Assembly (NCBI GenBank): GCA_002507545.1
Contig: DAVR01000011.1
Span: 1 to 64,000, forward strand
Source: Archaeoglobus sp. UBA230
GTDB lineage: Archaea; Halobacteriota; Archaeoglobi; Archaeoglobales; Archaeoglobaceae
DNA length: 64,000 nt
Direction: 5' to 3'
Position 1 is the first letter of the stretch. Each line of letters begins with the position of its first letter. A program made the position numbers and the translations under genes. This document shows, piece by piece, positions 40,079 through 49,219 of the stretch. The notes beneath the pieces were generated by a model. The model was not told the origin of the DNA and ran no database searches. It saw nothing but the letters and a program-made list of their open reading frames with translations.

Positions 40079-40836
40079 AGGTTGTAACGTTGCTCACTGA
40101 CTTTGGAGAATACTATCCGGGCGTCATGAAGGGAGTAATCCTGAGAATTTCACCGGATGTCAGGATAGTGGACATAACCCATGAAGTCGAGCCCCAGAAT
40201 GTCTTTCAGGGGGCTTTTCTGCTTTACCATGCATACAGGTATTTTGAAAATGCTGTTCATGTTGCTGTTGTAGACCCGGGAGTGGGCGGGGATAGAAGGG
40301 CTATTGCGGTCATAACAGAGAACCAATGCTTTGTCGGTCCTGATAACGGCATTCTTTACCCCTCTGCTTCGGAAGATGGAATTAAAAAGGTTTACAGAAT
40401 ACGAGAGGATATTTCTGAGCTTGTCGGAGAACTTTCGACGACATTTCACGGTAGAGATGTTTTTGCACCAGCGGCAGCTTTGGTTTCGTATGGCAGGCTC
40501 GAGAAGTATTTTGAGGAGATAGACGGTATTGTAAAGCTTGATCTGTTCGACTATTCGATAGAGGAAGAAAGAGTTAGGTGCAGGGTGGCTTATGTGGATA
40601 GATTTGGCAACATAGTGACCAATCTCAGAGGAGAGGAGGTGAGGGCGAAAGCCTTTTACCTCAGTGGAATAGAATTTCCACTTGTGAGGACTTACTCGGA
40701 TGTTGATATTGGAGAACCACTCGCACTTATAGGAAGCTTTGGAACCGTTGAACTCAGCGTGAGGGAGGGTAATGCAGCAGAACTCACCGGAATAAGGAAA
40801 GGAGGAGTTAAAATTCAGCTGGAGGTAGTAAAATGA
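40075..40836 (+). CDS. SAM hydroxide adenosyltransferase (DUF62 family)
   Basis: This 253-residue protein belongs to the fluorinase/chlorinase fold family. Members without the halide loop hydrolyse S-adenosylmethionine to adenosine and methionine. Visible motifs are LLTDFGEYYPGVMKGVI, VVDPGVGGDRRAI, FVGPDNGIL and FHGRDVFAPAAA, with a C-terminal domain RFGNIVTNL. Halogenase activity is not implied. It is coupled by overlaps of four bases to DUF63 and DUF61 neighbours. Confidence 0.88.
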   Translation: MKVVTLLTDFGEYYPGVMKGVILRISPDVRIVDITHEVEPQNVFQGAFLLYHAYRYFENAVHVAVVDPGVGGDRRAIAVITENQCFVGPDNGILYPSASEDGIKKVYRIREDISELVGELSTTFHGRDVFAPAAALVSYGRLEKYFEEIDGIVKLDLFDYSIEEERVRCRVAYVDRFGNIVTNLRGEEVRAKAFYLSGIEFPLVRTYSDVDIGEPLALIGSFGTVELSVREGNAAELTGIRKGGVKIQLEVVK

Positions 40837-41237
40837 ACGAAAAGATGCTTGCTAAAATGATTGAGGCTGTAAACAAGCACATGCCTGCAAAGACGAGAAA
40901 CCTTGCTGAGATGCTGAAGGAGAAAGACCCCATGATCAGGGCAAAGGATGGTAACGAGTATTATGTAGAAAAGAAGGAACTTGAGTTCATAGCAAAGCAC
41001 GTTGATGAACTTGACTGGGCAAAGTTCAGGATTCCGATTATTCTCGAAATGAACGATATTGGAGGAGAGAGGGTTATCTATGTCAGAGACAAGCTGCATG
41101 CTGAGTTCATAAAGAAGGCATTCGGATACGATAGAATTCTAAATGGTGTTTTCACGCTTTACATGTATGAACTCCCCGAAATCAGGAGAAAACTAAGGAC
41201 TGCGAGTCAAATAATATTTCGGATTTCGCTGAAGTAA
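40833..41237 (+). CDS. DUF61 (UPF0216) protein
   Basis: This 134-residue protein matches the archaeal DUF61 family pattern: HMPAKTRNLAEMLKEKDP, DGNEYYVEKKELEFIA, RIPIILEMNDI, ERVIYVRDKLHAEFIKKAFG. The function is unknown. It overlaps the previous stop by four bases, ending a three-gene operon. The end overlaps the convergent exporter gene by 31 bases. Confidence 0.88.
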   Translation: MNEKMLAKMIEAVNKHMPAKTRNLAEMLKEKDPMIRAKDGNEYYVEKKELEFIAKHVDELDWAKFRIPIILEMNDIGGERVIYVRDKLHAEFIKKAFGYDRILNGVFTLYMYELPEIRRKLRTASQIIFRISLK

Positions 41238-43399
41238 GACTTCCTCGATTCGTAGAGAATCAGGAAAGCTGGGACTATCGAGACCGCAGATACAAGGCTG
41301 AAGATTACCGCGATGAATGCAAGAACTCCGAAGTTGCTTAAAACTGGGAATGACGAGAAGTATAGTGCCCCAAACCCACCCGCCGTTGTAAGTGCTGAGG
41401 TTAGGACTGCTTTTCCCGTCCTCTCGATAGTCCTCTTTACCGATTCCTCCACACCAAGCTTTCCTCTCTCCTCGAAGTACCTCTCGGTGATGTGGATAGA
41501 ATAATCAATGCCCATACCCAGAACTATTGAGTTGAGGGCTATGGAGATCGTCGTCTGCTTTATACCCATAACCACCATGCACAGGTTCATCGCAGCAACA
41601 GCCACTGAGATACTGATTAGGGGTATTACCGCTCTTAGGATGGAGCGGTAGGAGAGAAGAAGAAATACAACGATGAGTAAATAAGCAACTGCAGTCATCA
41701 GGTTTAGGCTGCTGAACAGAACCTCGCTGAGGTGTGCTAGGATGACAGGGAATCCCGTTATGTAGTAATCTCCGTCCCACCCAAAAAACCGAATATCCTC
41801 TTCAAAGTTTCTCATTGCGTGGTTTACCTCTTCTTCTGTTTGTGTATTGGTGTAAAGGAGAATTACCATGTGGTTTCCAGAAACAAATCTATTATACAGA
41901 CTTTCGGGTATGTTTGAGAGGGCTACTGTAAATTCTCTTTCGGCTGATGGGATAGTGCCAAAAAAGTCCTTAAGAGTTTTTCCAATAGTTTCATAGCTGT
42001 AAACTTCTTTCTCTCTATTGGAAATATATTTTGCAAGCTCCTCAGCTTTAGCAACATTGTTTGCGTCAATTCTGTCAACGGAGAGGACGATGGCATAAAC
42101 GTATTGTGGAGAGACTGATCTTTCCAGTTCTTCAAATTTAACGAGTGCGGGCAAATCTTGTGGGGCGTACTTCCTTCTGTTGGTTTCAAGCTGGACTTGT
42201 GTGGTCGCATACGCGCCAAGAATGATTAAAACTGCTGTAAGTGCCAGAATTTTCTTTGAATTCGTAATTGTTAGCTTTGCAATTGATGTCAGAACTTTTT
42301 CGAGAATTCCGGGAGCGTAGGATGCTCTTCCTGCATCTTTATCAGCTATCCTCAGCACTGCAGGCAGGAACACGAGGGAGAGGAAGAAGGCAGATAGAAG
42401 TCCAAGCGACATAAGAGTTCCAAACCAAACCAGTGATGGGATTCCGGGGGCACCCATTGATGTAAAGCCTATAACCGTTGTCGCCATTGCCATGAAGAGT
42501 GGAAATCTGGTCGTTCTAATTGCCCGCACTACAGCATTTTCCACATCTCTGCCTTCGTTTCTTTCCTCTTCAAATCTGTTTTGAAGCTGGGCTGCGTAGT
42601 CAATAGCAAGACCTACGAGAATTGGGACGGTTGCAGAAACGTATTCGGTCATTTTAAGTCTGAAGAGTGGCATTGATCCGACCATAATCGAAACGGAAAG
42701 CAACGATATTAGCAGTGGGAACAGCACAGTCACTTTTCGTCTGACCACACCGCTGAATACCACAGCAAGGACAAGAACCATTATGACGGAAGCTACAAAG
42801 AAAGTTCTGTAAACATCCTCCTGAACGGCCTTCGTGATCTGATACATCAGCACGGCTCCACCCGTAACATCTACAGAAACACCCGAAGGCTGGGGTAGGA
42901 ATGATATTACCTTTTCAATCTCCTTGGCGACCGCCATCAGTTTGTCACTTTCCATTCTCTCTATCTGGACTGAAATCAAAGCGAAGTTTTGATCAGGAAG
43001 CAAATCGCGGGCGTAGCTTTCAGCAATGGTTTCCAGCAGAACTTCATCATCCGGTATGGAGCCAAACATTTCATTGACTACTGAAGCGGGGGATGTGGTG
43101 GAGATAACACCCTCTATGTGCACAAGGGCGTTTTGGAGAGAAAGCATATATTTAAAAACGTCTGCCGTTAAAACGTCATCGGATTTAATAAAAATGTAAA
43201 CGTTCTCTGGGGCAAGGCCAAAGTCCTTGTAATACAACTCATATCTCAGATAAATTTTGTCCCATGGGGGAAAGCTATCCGAGTAATCTGCTGATCCAAA
43301 CTTGAGGTTTGATGCAGAAATCATGAATAGCGAGATGATGAAGGAGATGAGAAGGACTGTAGAGAGAGGTCGTTTAACAACCAGTCTTTCAAACATCAA
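41207..43399 (-). CDS. RND-superfamily exporter (MMPL/HAE3 type)
   Basis: This 730-residue protein has twelve predicted membrane helices in two repeats, each with a large external loop, as in MMPL/HAE3 RND transporters. Family motifs with the proton-relay Asp are LVGLAIDYAAQLQNRF in the first half and LGMGIDYSIHITERYFEER in the second. Such archaeal proteins export hydrophobic compounds or lipids by proton antiport; the substrate is unknown. No adaptor or lipoprotein gene is adjacent. The promoter faces the divergent glmM-like gene. Confidence 0.9.
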   Translation of the reverse strand: MMFERLVVKRPLSTVLLISFIISLFMISASNLKFGSADYSDSFPPWDKIYLRYELYYKDFGLAPENVYIFIKSDDVLTADVFKYMLSLQNALVHIEGVISTTSPASVVNEMFGSIPDDEVLLETIAESYARDLLPDQNFALISVQIERMESDKLMAVAKEIEKVISFLPQPSGVSVDVTGGAVLMYQITKAVQEDVYRTFFVASVIMVLVLAVVFSGVVRRKVTVLFPLLISLLSVSIMVGSMPLFRLKMTEYVSATVPILVGLAIDYAAQLQNRFEEERNEGRDVENAVVRAIRTTRFPLFMAMATTVIGFTSMGAPGIPSLVWFGTLMSLGLLSAFFLSLVFLPAVLRIADKDAGRASYAPGILEKVLTSIAKLTITNSKKILALTAVLIILGAYATTQVQLETNRRKYAPQDLPALVKFEELERSVSPQYVYAIVLSVDRIDANNVAKAEELAKYISNREKEVYSYETIGKTLKDFFGTIPSAEREFTVALSNIPESLYNRFVSGNHMVILLYTNTQTEEEVNHAMRNFEEDIRFFGWDGDYYITGFPVILAHLSEVLFSSLNLMTAVAYLLIVVFLLLSYRSILRAVIPLISISVAVAAMNLCMVVMGIKQTTISIALNSIVLGMGIDYSIHITERYFEERGKLGVEESVKRTIERTGKAVLTSALTTAGGFGALYFSSFPVLSNFGVLAFIAVIFSLVSAVSIVPAFLILYESRKSYFSEIRNII

Positions 43400-43456
43400 C
43401 AGTGCCTAAATCACCTGAGTAAAAAACTTTTTGAACATTCATCCTGAATAATCAGC

Positions 43457-44794
43457 ATGAGAGCAGGAGGAGCAGGAGAACTTTTTGGAACCAACGGTGT
43501 CAGGGGGATAGCGAATTCAGAATTAACGGCCGAAATTGCTCTTAATCTGGGGAGAACTATAGGAAGTTTGAGGCCGGGAAAAATTGCCATTGCATGTGAT
43601 ACGAGAATTTCAAGCTCAATGCTCAAATCCGCTGTTTCAGCGGGTATTATGTCAACGGGAAGTGACGTGGTTGATTTGGGCATTGCTCCCACTCCAGCAC
43701 TTCAGTATTACGTTAAAGAGACTGACTGTTCAGCGGGAGTTATAGTAACGGCAAGCCACAATCCGCGAGAGTATAACGGGATAAAATTCGTTCAGGATAA
43801 CGGGGTGGAGTTCTACAGGGAAATGGATGAAGAGAGTGAGAGAGTTTACATGAGCAAGAAATTCAGAATCGCCAACTGGGACGAGGTCGGGCAGCTTTAC
43901 ATGGATTGTTACGGTCTGAGGAGATACATTGATGCCATTGTCGAGAGCGTTGAACTCGACAAAAAGTATAGGGTTGCGGTTGACTGTGGAAACGGGGCTG
44001 GGAGCCTCTCAACTCCTGAGATACTGAAATCGCTTGGCTGCGATGTTTACGGAATAAACTGCAACCCTGATGGACGGTTTCCTGCAAGAAATCCTGAGCC
44101 CGTTGAAGAGTCCCTTGATCTACTGAAAAAAGCGGTTGTGGATTTCAATGCGGATATTGGCGTTGCCCATGATGGGGATGCGGATAGGGCAGTCTTTGTT
44201 GATGAAAAAGGAAGATTTGTGAGTGAGGATGTTATGCTGGCTGTTATGGCAAAACACTATGTTGAAGAAAACGGAGGAGGGGTGGTTGTCACACCCGTGT
44301 CATCATCAAAGTGTGTGGAGGATGCTGTGAAGGCTGCAGGAGGTGAGATTCTCTATACTCCGGTTGGCTCTCCGGTTGTTGCGAAGGTGATGATAGAAAA
44401 AAACGCCATTTTTGGCGGTGAGGGAAATGGAGGTCTGATTTTTCCGGAGCATCTGGTGGCGAGAGACGGGGGGATGAGCGTTGCAAAGGTTCTTGAGCTG
44501 ATGGATGCTACTGGCAAGAAGCTGAGCGAGCTGGCTGCTGAAATTCCGAGATACTGCATAGTGAAGGGGAAGGTGGGGTGCAGGGACAAAAAGAAGTTGC
44601 TTGAAGGACTCAGGAGGGAGTTTCCAGATGCGAACCACATTGATGGGGCGAGGATTGACTTCAGTGACGGCTGGGTGTTGATCAGACCATCAGGGACTGA
44701 ACCAATCGCAAGAATTTATGCTGAGGGCAGGACAGAGAGCAGGGCAAAAGAGCTTTACGAGTTTGGTGAAAAAGCCATAAAAAAGATTTTATGA
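43457..44794 (+). CDS. glmM: phosphoglucosamine/phosphomannomutase
   Basis: This 445-residue enzyme is an alpha-D-phosphohexomutase that moves phosphate between C6 and C1 of a sugar. Phosphoserine S100 lies in VTASHNPREYNG. The metal loop is DGDADRAVF, the sugar loop GGEGNGGLIFPEH and the phosphate loop RPSGTEPIARIYAEG. Archaeal members supply glucosamine-1-phosphate or mannose-1-phosphate for glycans and lipids; which one cannot be read from sequence alone, so the symbol is tentative. The N-terminus GELFGTNGVRGI is typical. Confidence 0.88.
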   Translation: MRAGGAGELFGTNGVRGIANSELTAEIALNLGRTIGSLRPGKIAIACDTRISSSMLKSAVSAGIMSTGSDVVDLGIAPTPALQYYVKETDCSAGVIVTASHNPREYNGIKFVQDNGVEFYREMDEESERVYMSKKFRIANWDEVGQLYMDCYGLRRYIDAIVESVELDKKYRVAVDCGNGAGSLSTPEILKSLGCDVYGINCNPDGRFPARNPEPVEESLDLLKKAVVDFNADIGVAHDGDADRAVFVDEKGRFVSEDVMLAVMAKHYVEENGGGVVVTPVSSSKCVEDAVKAAGGEILYTPVGSPVVAKVMIEKNAIFGGEGNGGLIFPEHLVARDGGMSVAKVLELMDATGKKLSELAAEIPRYCIVKGKVGCRDKKKLLEGLRREFPDANHIDGARIDFSDGWVLIRPSGTEPIARIYAEGRTESRAKELYEFGEKAIKKIL

Positions 44795-45388
44795 GAAAAT
44801 TTTCTGAAACTTCCTCGCCATCCTTATACCCTTTATTCTCAGCCTTCTTGTGAGCACCCATAACATCGTCTTAAGCGTACCAGCTCTTCCAGTGGCTAAA
44901 TCGTTTATGACGTCAAAATCAGCTGAGATAACAGAAAATTTTCCTTTTACGGGCTGTCCGTTGTAAACAGTAATTCTTCCTTGATTGAACTCGACAGTTG
45001 CAGTAGCATCCATATCTCTTACCTTCACAACCACAGAACCCTTCATATCTCTTGCTATGTTAGCCCTTGCTGGTTTCTCTGAGAGTATCTGCTCAATAAG
45101 CTGTCCGAGAATTGATGCCAGCCCTTCTCTTTCATACGTAACCTCTACTGGTCTAATAGAAATCTCGTCTTTTCCAAGGAAAACACCACTACTGACCTTG
45201 AACATCGCGGCAAAGAAACCAAAGAACATCAGGAACAAGCCTGCAAAACCAGCAAAGAATGCGAGAATTCTGATCCCGGATATGAAGAGGAATATTGCAC
45301 CCACCACAAGCAGAAAGCCTACGATGAACCATAGAAGACCGAAAAGAAATGATTTTAAAGCGAGTCTGAACGCAGTCCCCCACTTCAT
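44789..45388 (-). CDS. membrane protein of unknown function
   Basis: This 199-residue protein has two adjacent N-terminal membrane helices (about 11-35 and 38-65, very Phe-rich) followed by a cytoplasmic or external beta-rich domain (EISIRPVEVTYE, GSVVVKVRDMDATATVEFNQGRITVYNG). The C-terminus is basic. It overlaps the end of the convergent mutase gene by six bases. I do not recognise the family. Confidence 0.75.
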   Translation of the reverse strand: MKWGTAFRLALKSFLFGLLWFIVGFLLVVGAIFLFISGIRILAFFAGFAGLFLMFFGFFAAMFKVSSGVFLGKDEISIRPVEVTYEREGLASILGQLIEQILSEKPARANIARDMKGSVVVKVRDMDATATVEFNQGRITVYNGQPVKGKFSVISADFDVINDLATGRAGTLKTMLWVLTRRLRIKGIRMARKFQKIFS

Positions 45389-45723
45389 GTATCAATTGAT
45401 GATGATGATTTTTTAAAGTTTTCCATGTTAACATCAACCACTGCCTAAAATTACATCAGAAATTGCAGAGTTTTTTAGAACCTCAAGGCTTGGTGGTATG
45501 CAGCAAAATCGAGGAGAGGCAACCACATTATCCTTCATACCCAAATTTGTAGATAATATAATTCGCCAAAGAGGTGGAGGGGGTCACGACGATTATCTTG
45601 TCTGAGTTGTCTCTGAACGTCTTCGGAAAGAGAGTAGGATACTCAAAACGAAGACCTCGGCGTAGGGAGGGATGTTTTGATACAGTGCGAAAGCTTGAAA
45701 AAGTAATTTTCCATCTTGAGACT
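45389..45723. other. gene-free stretch of 335 bases
   Basis: I see no convincing gene here. A frame open from GTG 45574 runs into the B3/4 gene, but its first 50 codons (KRRPRRREG) look random. The stretch holds a TGATGATGATG run near 45398, just upstream of the leftward membrane-protein gene, and an AT-rich GATAATATAATT promoter-like tract near 45552. Confidence 0.5.
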
Positions 45724-46377
45724 ATGATAACAATCCAGATACCTATCAAAGTCGTTCTCGGTGTTAATGTGGTCAGAGAGGTTGAGGTTATCGAAAATTC
45801 AGGGAAGGCAGCGGAGCTTATCAATGAGGTTTCAGAAAAGCTGAAGAGAGAGGTGGAGGTTGACAATCTCAGGGAACATCCTGTTGTCAGAGCCTATAGG
45901 GATTTTTACTGGCGAATAGGGATAGACCCTACAAAGCAGAGGCCGAGTGGAGAGGCACTGGTTAGGAGAGCGTTAAGGGGAAGCATTCCGAGAATAAACA
46001 ATGTGGTTGATGCTGGTAACATTGCGAGCATGGAGACCTTTGTCCCTATCGGCCTTTACGATCTCGACAGAGTGAGCGGAGAGTTAAAGTTAAGATTTGC
46101 CGCTGAAGGGGAGATATTCAGACCGATTGGCGGAAAAGATGACAGACTGGAAAAGAACCAGATTGTTCTTGCAGATGAGGAGAAAGTTCTCCACGTTTTC
46201 CCTTACCGGGACTCGCGGGAGACGATGATAAGGAAGGAAACCAGAAATGTGCTGGTTGTTGCATGCGGCGTTCCGGGAGTTGAGAAAGCAATTGTGGAAA
46301 CAGCCTGCAAAAAAGCCTCACAGTATATCGTGATGCTCGCAGGAGGAATTGCTGATGAGTGCAAAATCATCTACTGA
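45724..46377 (+). CDS. B3/B4 tRNA-binding domain protein
   Basis: This 217-residue protein consists of a single B3/4 domain, the fold found in the beta subunit of phenylalanyl-tRNA synthetase and in free-standing proteins thought to edit or bind tRNA. The pattern HPVVRAYRDFYWRIGIDPTKQRPSGEALVRRAL, followed by PRINNVVDAGNIASM and a later YRDSRETMI, is characteristic. I start at ATG 45724, where family-like sequence begins. A candidate guide RNA lies antisense just beyond its stop. Confidence 0.85.
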   Translation: MITIQIPIKVVLGVNVVREVEVIENSGKAAELINEVSEKLKREVEVDNLREHPVVRAYRDFYWRIGIDPTKQRPSGEALVRRALRGSIPRINNVVDAGNIASMETFVPIGLYDLDRVSGELKLRFAAEGEIFRPIGGKDDRLEKNQIVLADEEKVLHVFPYRDSRETMIRKETRNVLVVACGVPGVEKAIVETACKKASQYIVMLAGGIADECKIIY

Positions 46378-46378
46378 T

Positions 46379-46438
46379 TGTAGCTCCGCCAACCGACCCG
46401 GGATCATGCTTTTCACCCGGGCGTGAGGGGCGGAGCCT
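46379..46438 (-). ncRNA. candidate H/ACA guide RNA
   Basis: Read on the reverse strand, this GC-rich segment folds into a hairpin with lower stem GGCTCCGCC/GGCGGAGC, an internal loop (5' side about CCTCACG, 3' side about TCGGTT), upper stem CCCGGG/CCCGGG, and a terminal loop with GTGA and TGAT that could form a kink-loop. It ends in TACA, with ACA about 15 bases from the base of the upper stem. These are the features of archaeal pseudouridylation guides. No host target is claimed. Confidence 0.55.
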
Positions 46439-46462
46439 AAGAATTACTTGGAATAAATTGTA

Positions 46463-46912
46463 TTAAATTTTGCGGTCTTCAAGGGAAAATAGGGTGATTT
46501 CAACCGCATTTCTGACAATTTCCCTGCATTTTCTCCTCTGCTCTTCAGATGTGAGATCGAGGTTGGGGTTCAGATCGCCGCAGTTCGGGCTTCCATTTAC
46601 CTCAACAAACTTTCTGAATATCTCAGCACATTTCATGTAAACTGGCATGTATCTTTTCAGAGGGTCCTTGATGTTATCTCGGTTTCCGAGCTTTTTCATG
46701 GTGTAAAGACTTGTTATAGCAACAGAACCCCATAACGCCCCGCAAATATGTCCTGACCCGGAAATGCCACCAGCGAAGCCGATTGACATGCTCCTCATCC
46801 CATCATTCAAATCTACACCAAGAGCTTCTGCAAGAGCGACGAAGGATGAGAAAGCGCAGTTTCTGCTCTCATCAAGCAGTTCGACCGCTCTTTTCCCTAC
46901 ACTTTTTACCAT
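46463..46912 (-). CDS. C_GCAxxG_C_C family protein
   Basis: This 149-residue protein matches the family named for its Cys pattern: NCAFSSFVAL near residue 19, GSGHICGALWGSV near 55 (the GCAxxG-like core), NCGDL near 110 and RKC near 128. Family members are thought to bind a redox cofactor or metal and are common in anaerobes, but the function is unproven. The ATG follows directly after a short promoter gap. The gene is monocistronic. Confidence 0.85.
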   Translation of the reverse strand: MVKSVGKRAVELLDESRNCAFSSFVALAEALGVDLNDGMRSMSIGFAGGISGSGHICGALWGSVAITSLYTMKKLGNRDNIKDPLKRYMPVYMKCAEIFRKFVEVNGSPNCGDLNPNLDLTSEEQRRKCREIVRNAVEITLFSLEDRKI

Positions 46913-47059
46913 ACAGGTTTTCTGTCAACCTGATTATAAGTTTTTCAGGGATGTCTGGTTTACCTAAATCTTTCCTTTGGTCAATTTTGGGGAAAATTTG
47001 TGGTGCTATTTTACACTAATTCCAAAAAATTTATAGTTTATCATCGCTTTACTGCAGTT

Positions 47060-48952
47060 ATGAAACTCTTTGAACCAATTGAATTCGGCGGGATGAGGGT
47101 CAAAAACCGAATCGTGTTGCCAGCTGCGGAACTCAACTACCACACTCCCGATGGTGGTGTCACAGAGCAACTCTTGACCTTCTACAGGAAAAGGGCTGAG
47201 GGTGGCATAGGTTTTGCAGTTGTTGGGGTTGCAAAAATTGAGCCCCACTTCTTTGGTGGTATCGCTGCCCACGACGACAAATACATTCCCGATCTGAAGA
47301 AGATAGCTGACGTATTTCATGAATATGATGTGAAATGCGCCTTGCAGCTATGGCATCCCGGCAGATATGAGATTTCCTTTGACCCAAGTAGAACTCCTGT
47401 AGCACCCTCACCCATTCCCCCACCAATCTTCTCCAAAAAAACCCCCAAGGAGTTAACAAAGGAAGAGATACTACAAATCGAAGAAGAATTTGCTGATGCT
47501 GCTTTAAGAGCCAAGAAAGCTGGCTTCGATGCAGTCGAGCTTATAGGCTCTGCAGGCTACCTCATATCGCAATTCTTCAGCCCGGCAACAAACAAGAGGA
47601 CTGACGAGTATGGAGGTAGCATGGAAAACAGAACAAGATTCGCAGTAGAGATAATTGAGATGATCAAAGAAAGATGCGGTAACTATCCAGTCATGATACG
47701 AATTCCCGGAGATGAATTCATCGAGGGAGGGAACACCGTAAGGGAAATGAAGCAGATAGCCAAAATTTTAGAAGATGCTGGAGTTGTTGCAATAAACGTC
47801 ATGGCAGGATGGCATGAGTCGAGAAAGCCATTAACAACAATGCTTGTTCCAAGAGGCGGCTATGCTTATCTTGCAGCGGAGATAAAGAGTGCAGTCAGCA
47901 TTCCAATCATAGCTTCGCACCGCATAAATGACCCACTTGTTGCAGAGAAAATCCTGCAGGAAGGTAAAGCTGACATGGTGGCGATGCTGAGAGCTTTGAT
48001 TGCTGATCCTGAACTTCCAAACAAAGCCAAAGAAGGCAGATTTGATGAGATAAAATACTGCGTTGCCTGCAATCAGGGATGTATGGACATGGTGATGCAG
48101 GCTCAGCCTGTAACATGCCTTGTCAACCCAATGGTTGGGAGAGAGGCTGAGTTTGAGAATTTGAAAACAGAAACTCCAAAGAAGGTTGTAATAGTAGGTG
48201 GAGGTCCCGGAGGTTGCATGGCTGCCGAGCTTTTGGCGAGAAAGGGTCACAAAGTTGTTCTGTTCGAGAAAACTGACAAGCTTGGAGGGCAGCTCAACTT
48301 GGCAGCAAACTCGCCCCTCGCCTATGAATTTGCTGAAGTGGGCAAGTACTTCACCAACGTTCTGCCAAAGCTCGGTGTTAGAGTCAGATACAACACAAAA
48401 GCAGACGCCAAAACGGTGCTTGGTGAAAATCCAGATGTCGCGATAATTGCGGTTGGAGCCTCTCCTTTAATTCCAAACATTCCGGGAGTGGAACATGCTG
48501 TTACTGCTTTCGATGTTCTGGCAGGAAGAGAGGTTGGAGAGAAGGTTGTTGTTATCGGTGGGGGAGGGGTTGGATGTGATGTTGCTGCAGAACTTGCCAG
48601 TGAAGGCAAAAGAGTTACGATTGTCGAAATGCTCCCCAAGATCGGGGCTGATATAGGCATTTCTACAAGGTGGACTGTCCTGCTTTACTTGAGGGAGAAG
48701 GGGGTGGAGATGCTCACCAACACAAAGGCTGTGGAAATAAAGCCAAATGCTGTTGTTGTTGAGCAGAATGGTGAAAAGAGGGAATTGCAGTGTGATACAG
48801 CAATACTGGCAGTGGGAACGAAGCCAAACAACAGCCTGTATGACGAGCTGAACGGTAAGATTGCAGAACTCTACAAGATTGGCGACTGTGTGAAGCCGAG
48901 AAAAGCTCTTGACGCTACGAGAGAGGCTGCCGAGCTGGCTTTGAGGATTTGA
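47060..48952 (+). CDS. NADH:flavin oxidoreductase, 2,4-dienoyl-CoA reductase type
   Basis: This 630-residue enzyme resembles the FadH/old-yellow-enzyme fusion. An FMN-binding TIM barrel covers about 1-330 (KLFEPIEFGGMRVKNRIVLPA; AGFDAVELIGSAGYLISQFFSP; NKRTDEYGGSMENR). A [4Fe-4S] motif, CVACNQGCMD followed by VTCLVNP, lies near 335-355. An FAD/NAD Rossmann module follows (VVIVGGGPGGCMAAEL and VVVIGGGGVGCDVAAEL). It probably reduces an enoyl or dienoyl substrate, perhaps in fatty-acid or aromatic oxidation. I start at ATG 47060, the family N-terminus, not at the upstream in-frame codon. Confidence 0.9.
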   Translation: MKLFEPIEFGGMRVKNRIVLPAAELNYHTPDGGVTEQLLTFYRKRAEGGIGFAVVGVAKIEPHFFGGIAAHDDKYIPDLKKIADVFHEYDVKCALQLWHPGRYEISFDPSRTPVAPSPIPPPIFSKKTPKELTKEEILQIEEEFADAALRAKKAGFDAVELIGSAGYLISQFFSPATNKRTDEYGGSMENRTRFAVEIIEMIKERCGNYPVMIRIPGDEFIEGGNTVREMKQIAKILEDAGVVAINVMAGWHESRKPLTTMLVPRGGYAYLAAEIKSAVSIPIIASHRINDPLVAEKILQEGKADMVAMLRALIADPELPNKAKEGRFDEIKYCVACNQGCMDMVMQAQPVTCLVNPMVGREAEFENLKTETPKKVVIVGGGPGGCMAAELLARKGHKVVLFEKTDKLGGQLNLAANSPLAYEFAEVGKYFTNVLPKLGVRVRYNTKADAKTVLGENPDVAIIAVGASPLIPNIPGVEHAVTAFDVLAGREVGEKVVVIGGGGVGCDVAAELASEGKRVTIVEMLPKIGADIGISTRWTVLLYLREKGVEMLTNTKAVEIKPNAVVVEQNGEKRELQCDTAILAVGTKPNNSLYDELNGKIAELYKIGDCVKPRKALDATREAAELALRI

Positions 48953-48998
48953 TGAAACCCACTTATTTTTTATTTCATTTAGTTATTGGTTCGGATTT

Positions 48999-49041
48999 GG
49001 GTGCCACCTTAAGTAAAGCAACCTAAGAACTTTTGGCACCC
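48999..49041 (+). other. hairpin in a 267-base intergenic region
   Basis: GGGTGCCA (48999-49006) and TGGCACCC (49034-49041) form a perfect eight-pair stem with a 27-base loop containing CTTAAG. The region between 48953 and 49219 has no convincing gene. A TTAAATAAAAT promoter-like tract lies near 49172, upstream of the next operon. The hairpin may end the upstream transcript or act as a regulatory site. Confidence 0.45.
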
Positions 49042-49219
49042 GTATCTCCACTCCTTCTGGATTAACCAGCCATCACATTAATCCCTTTAATTACAACTTT
49101 ATTGTAAACTTAGCTATCTAAAGGTCTAAAAATAACCAACTCAAACATAATTTTCGAGACAGAAAGGCAAATCTTAAATAAAATCATGGTGAAATTGTTA
49201 AAATGTCGGAGGTGGTTAT

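Noticed and set aside
45574-45723. N-terminal extension of the B3/4 gene
   Set aside because: Residues before ATG 45724 are basic and random-looking. The family sequence begins at the ATG.
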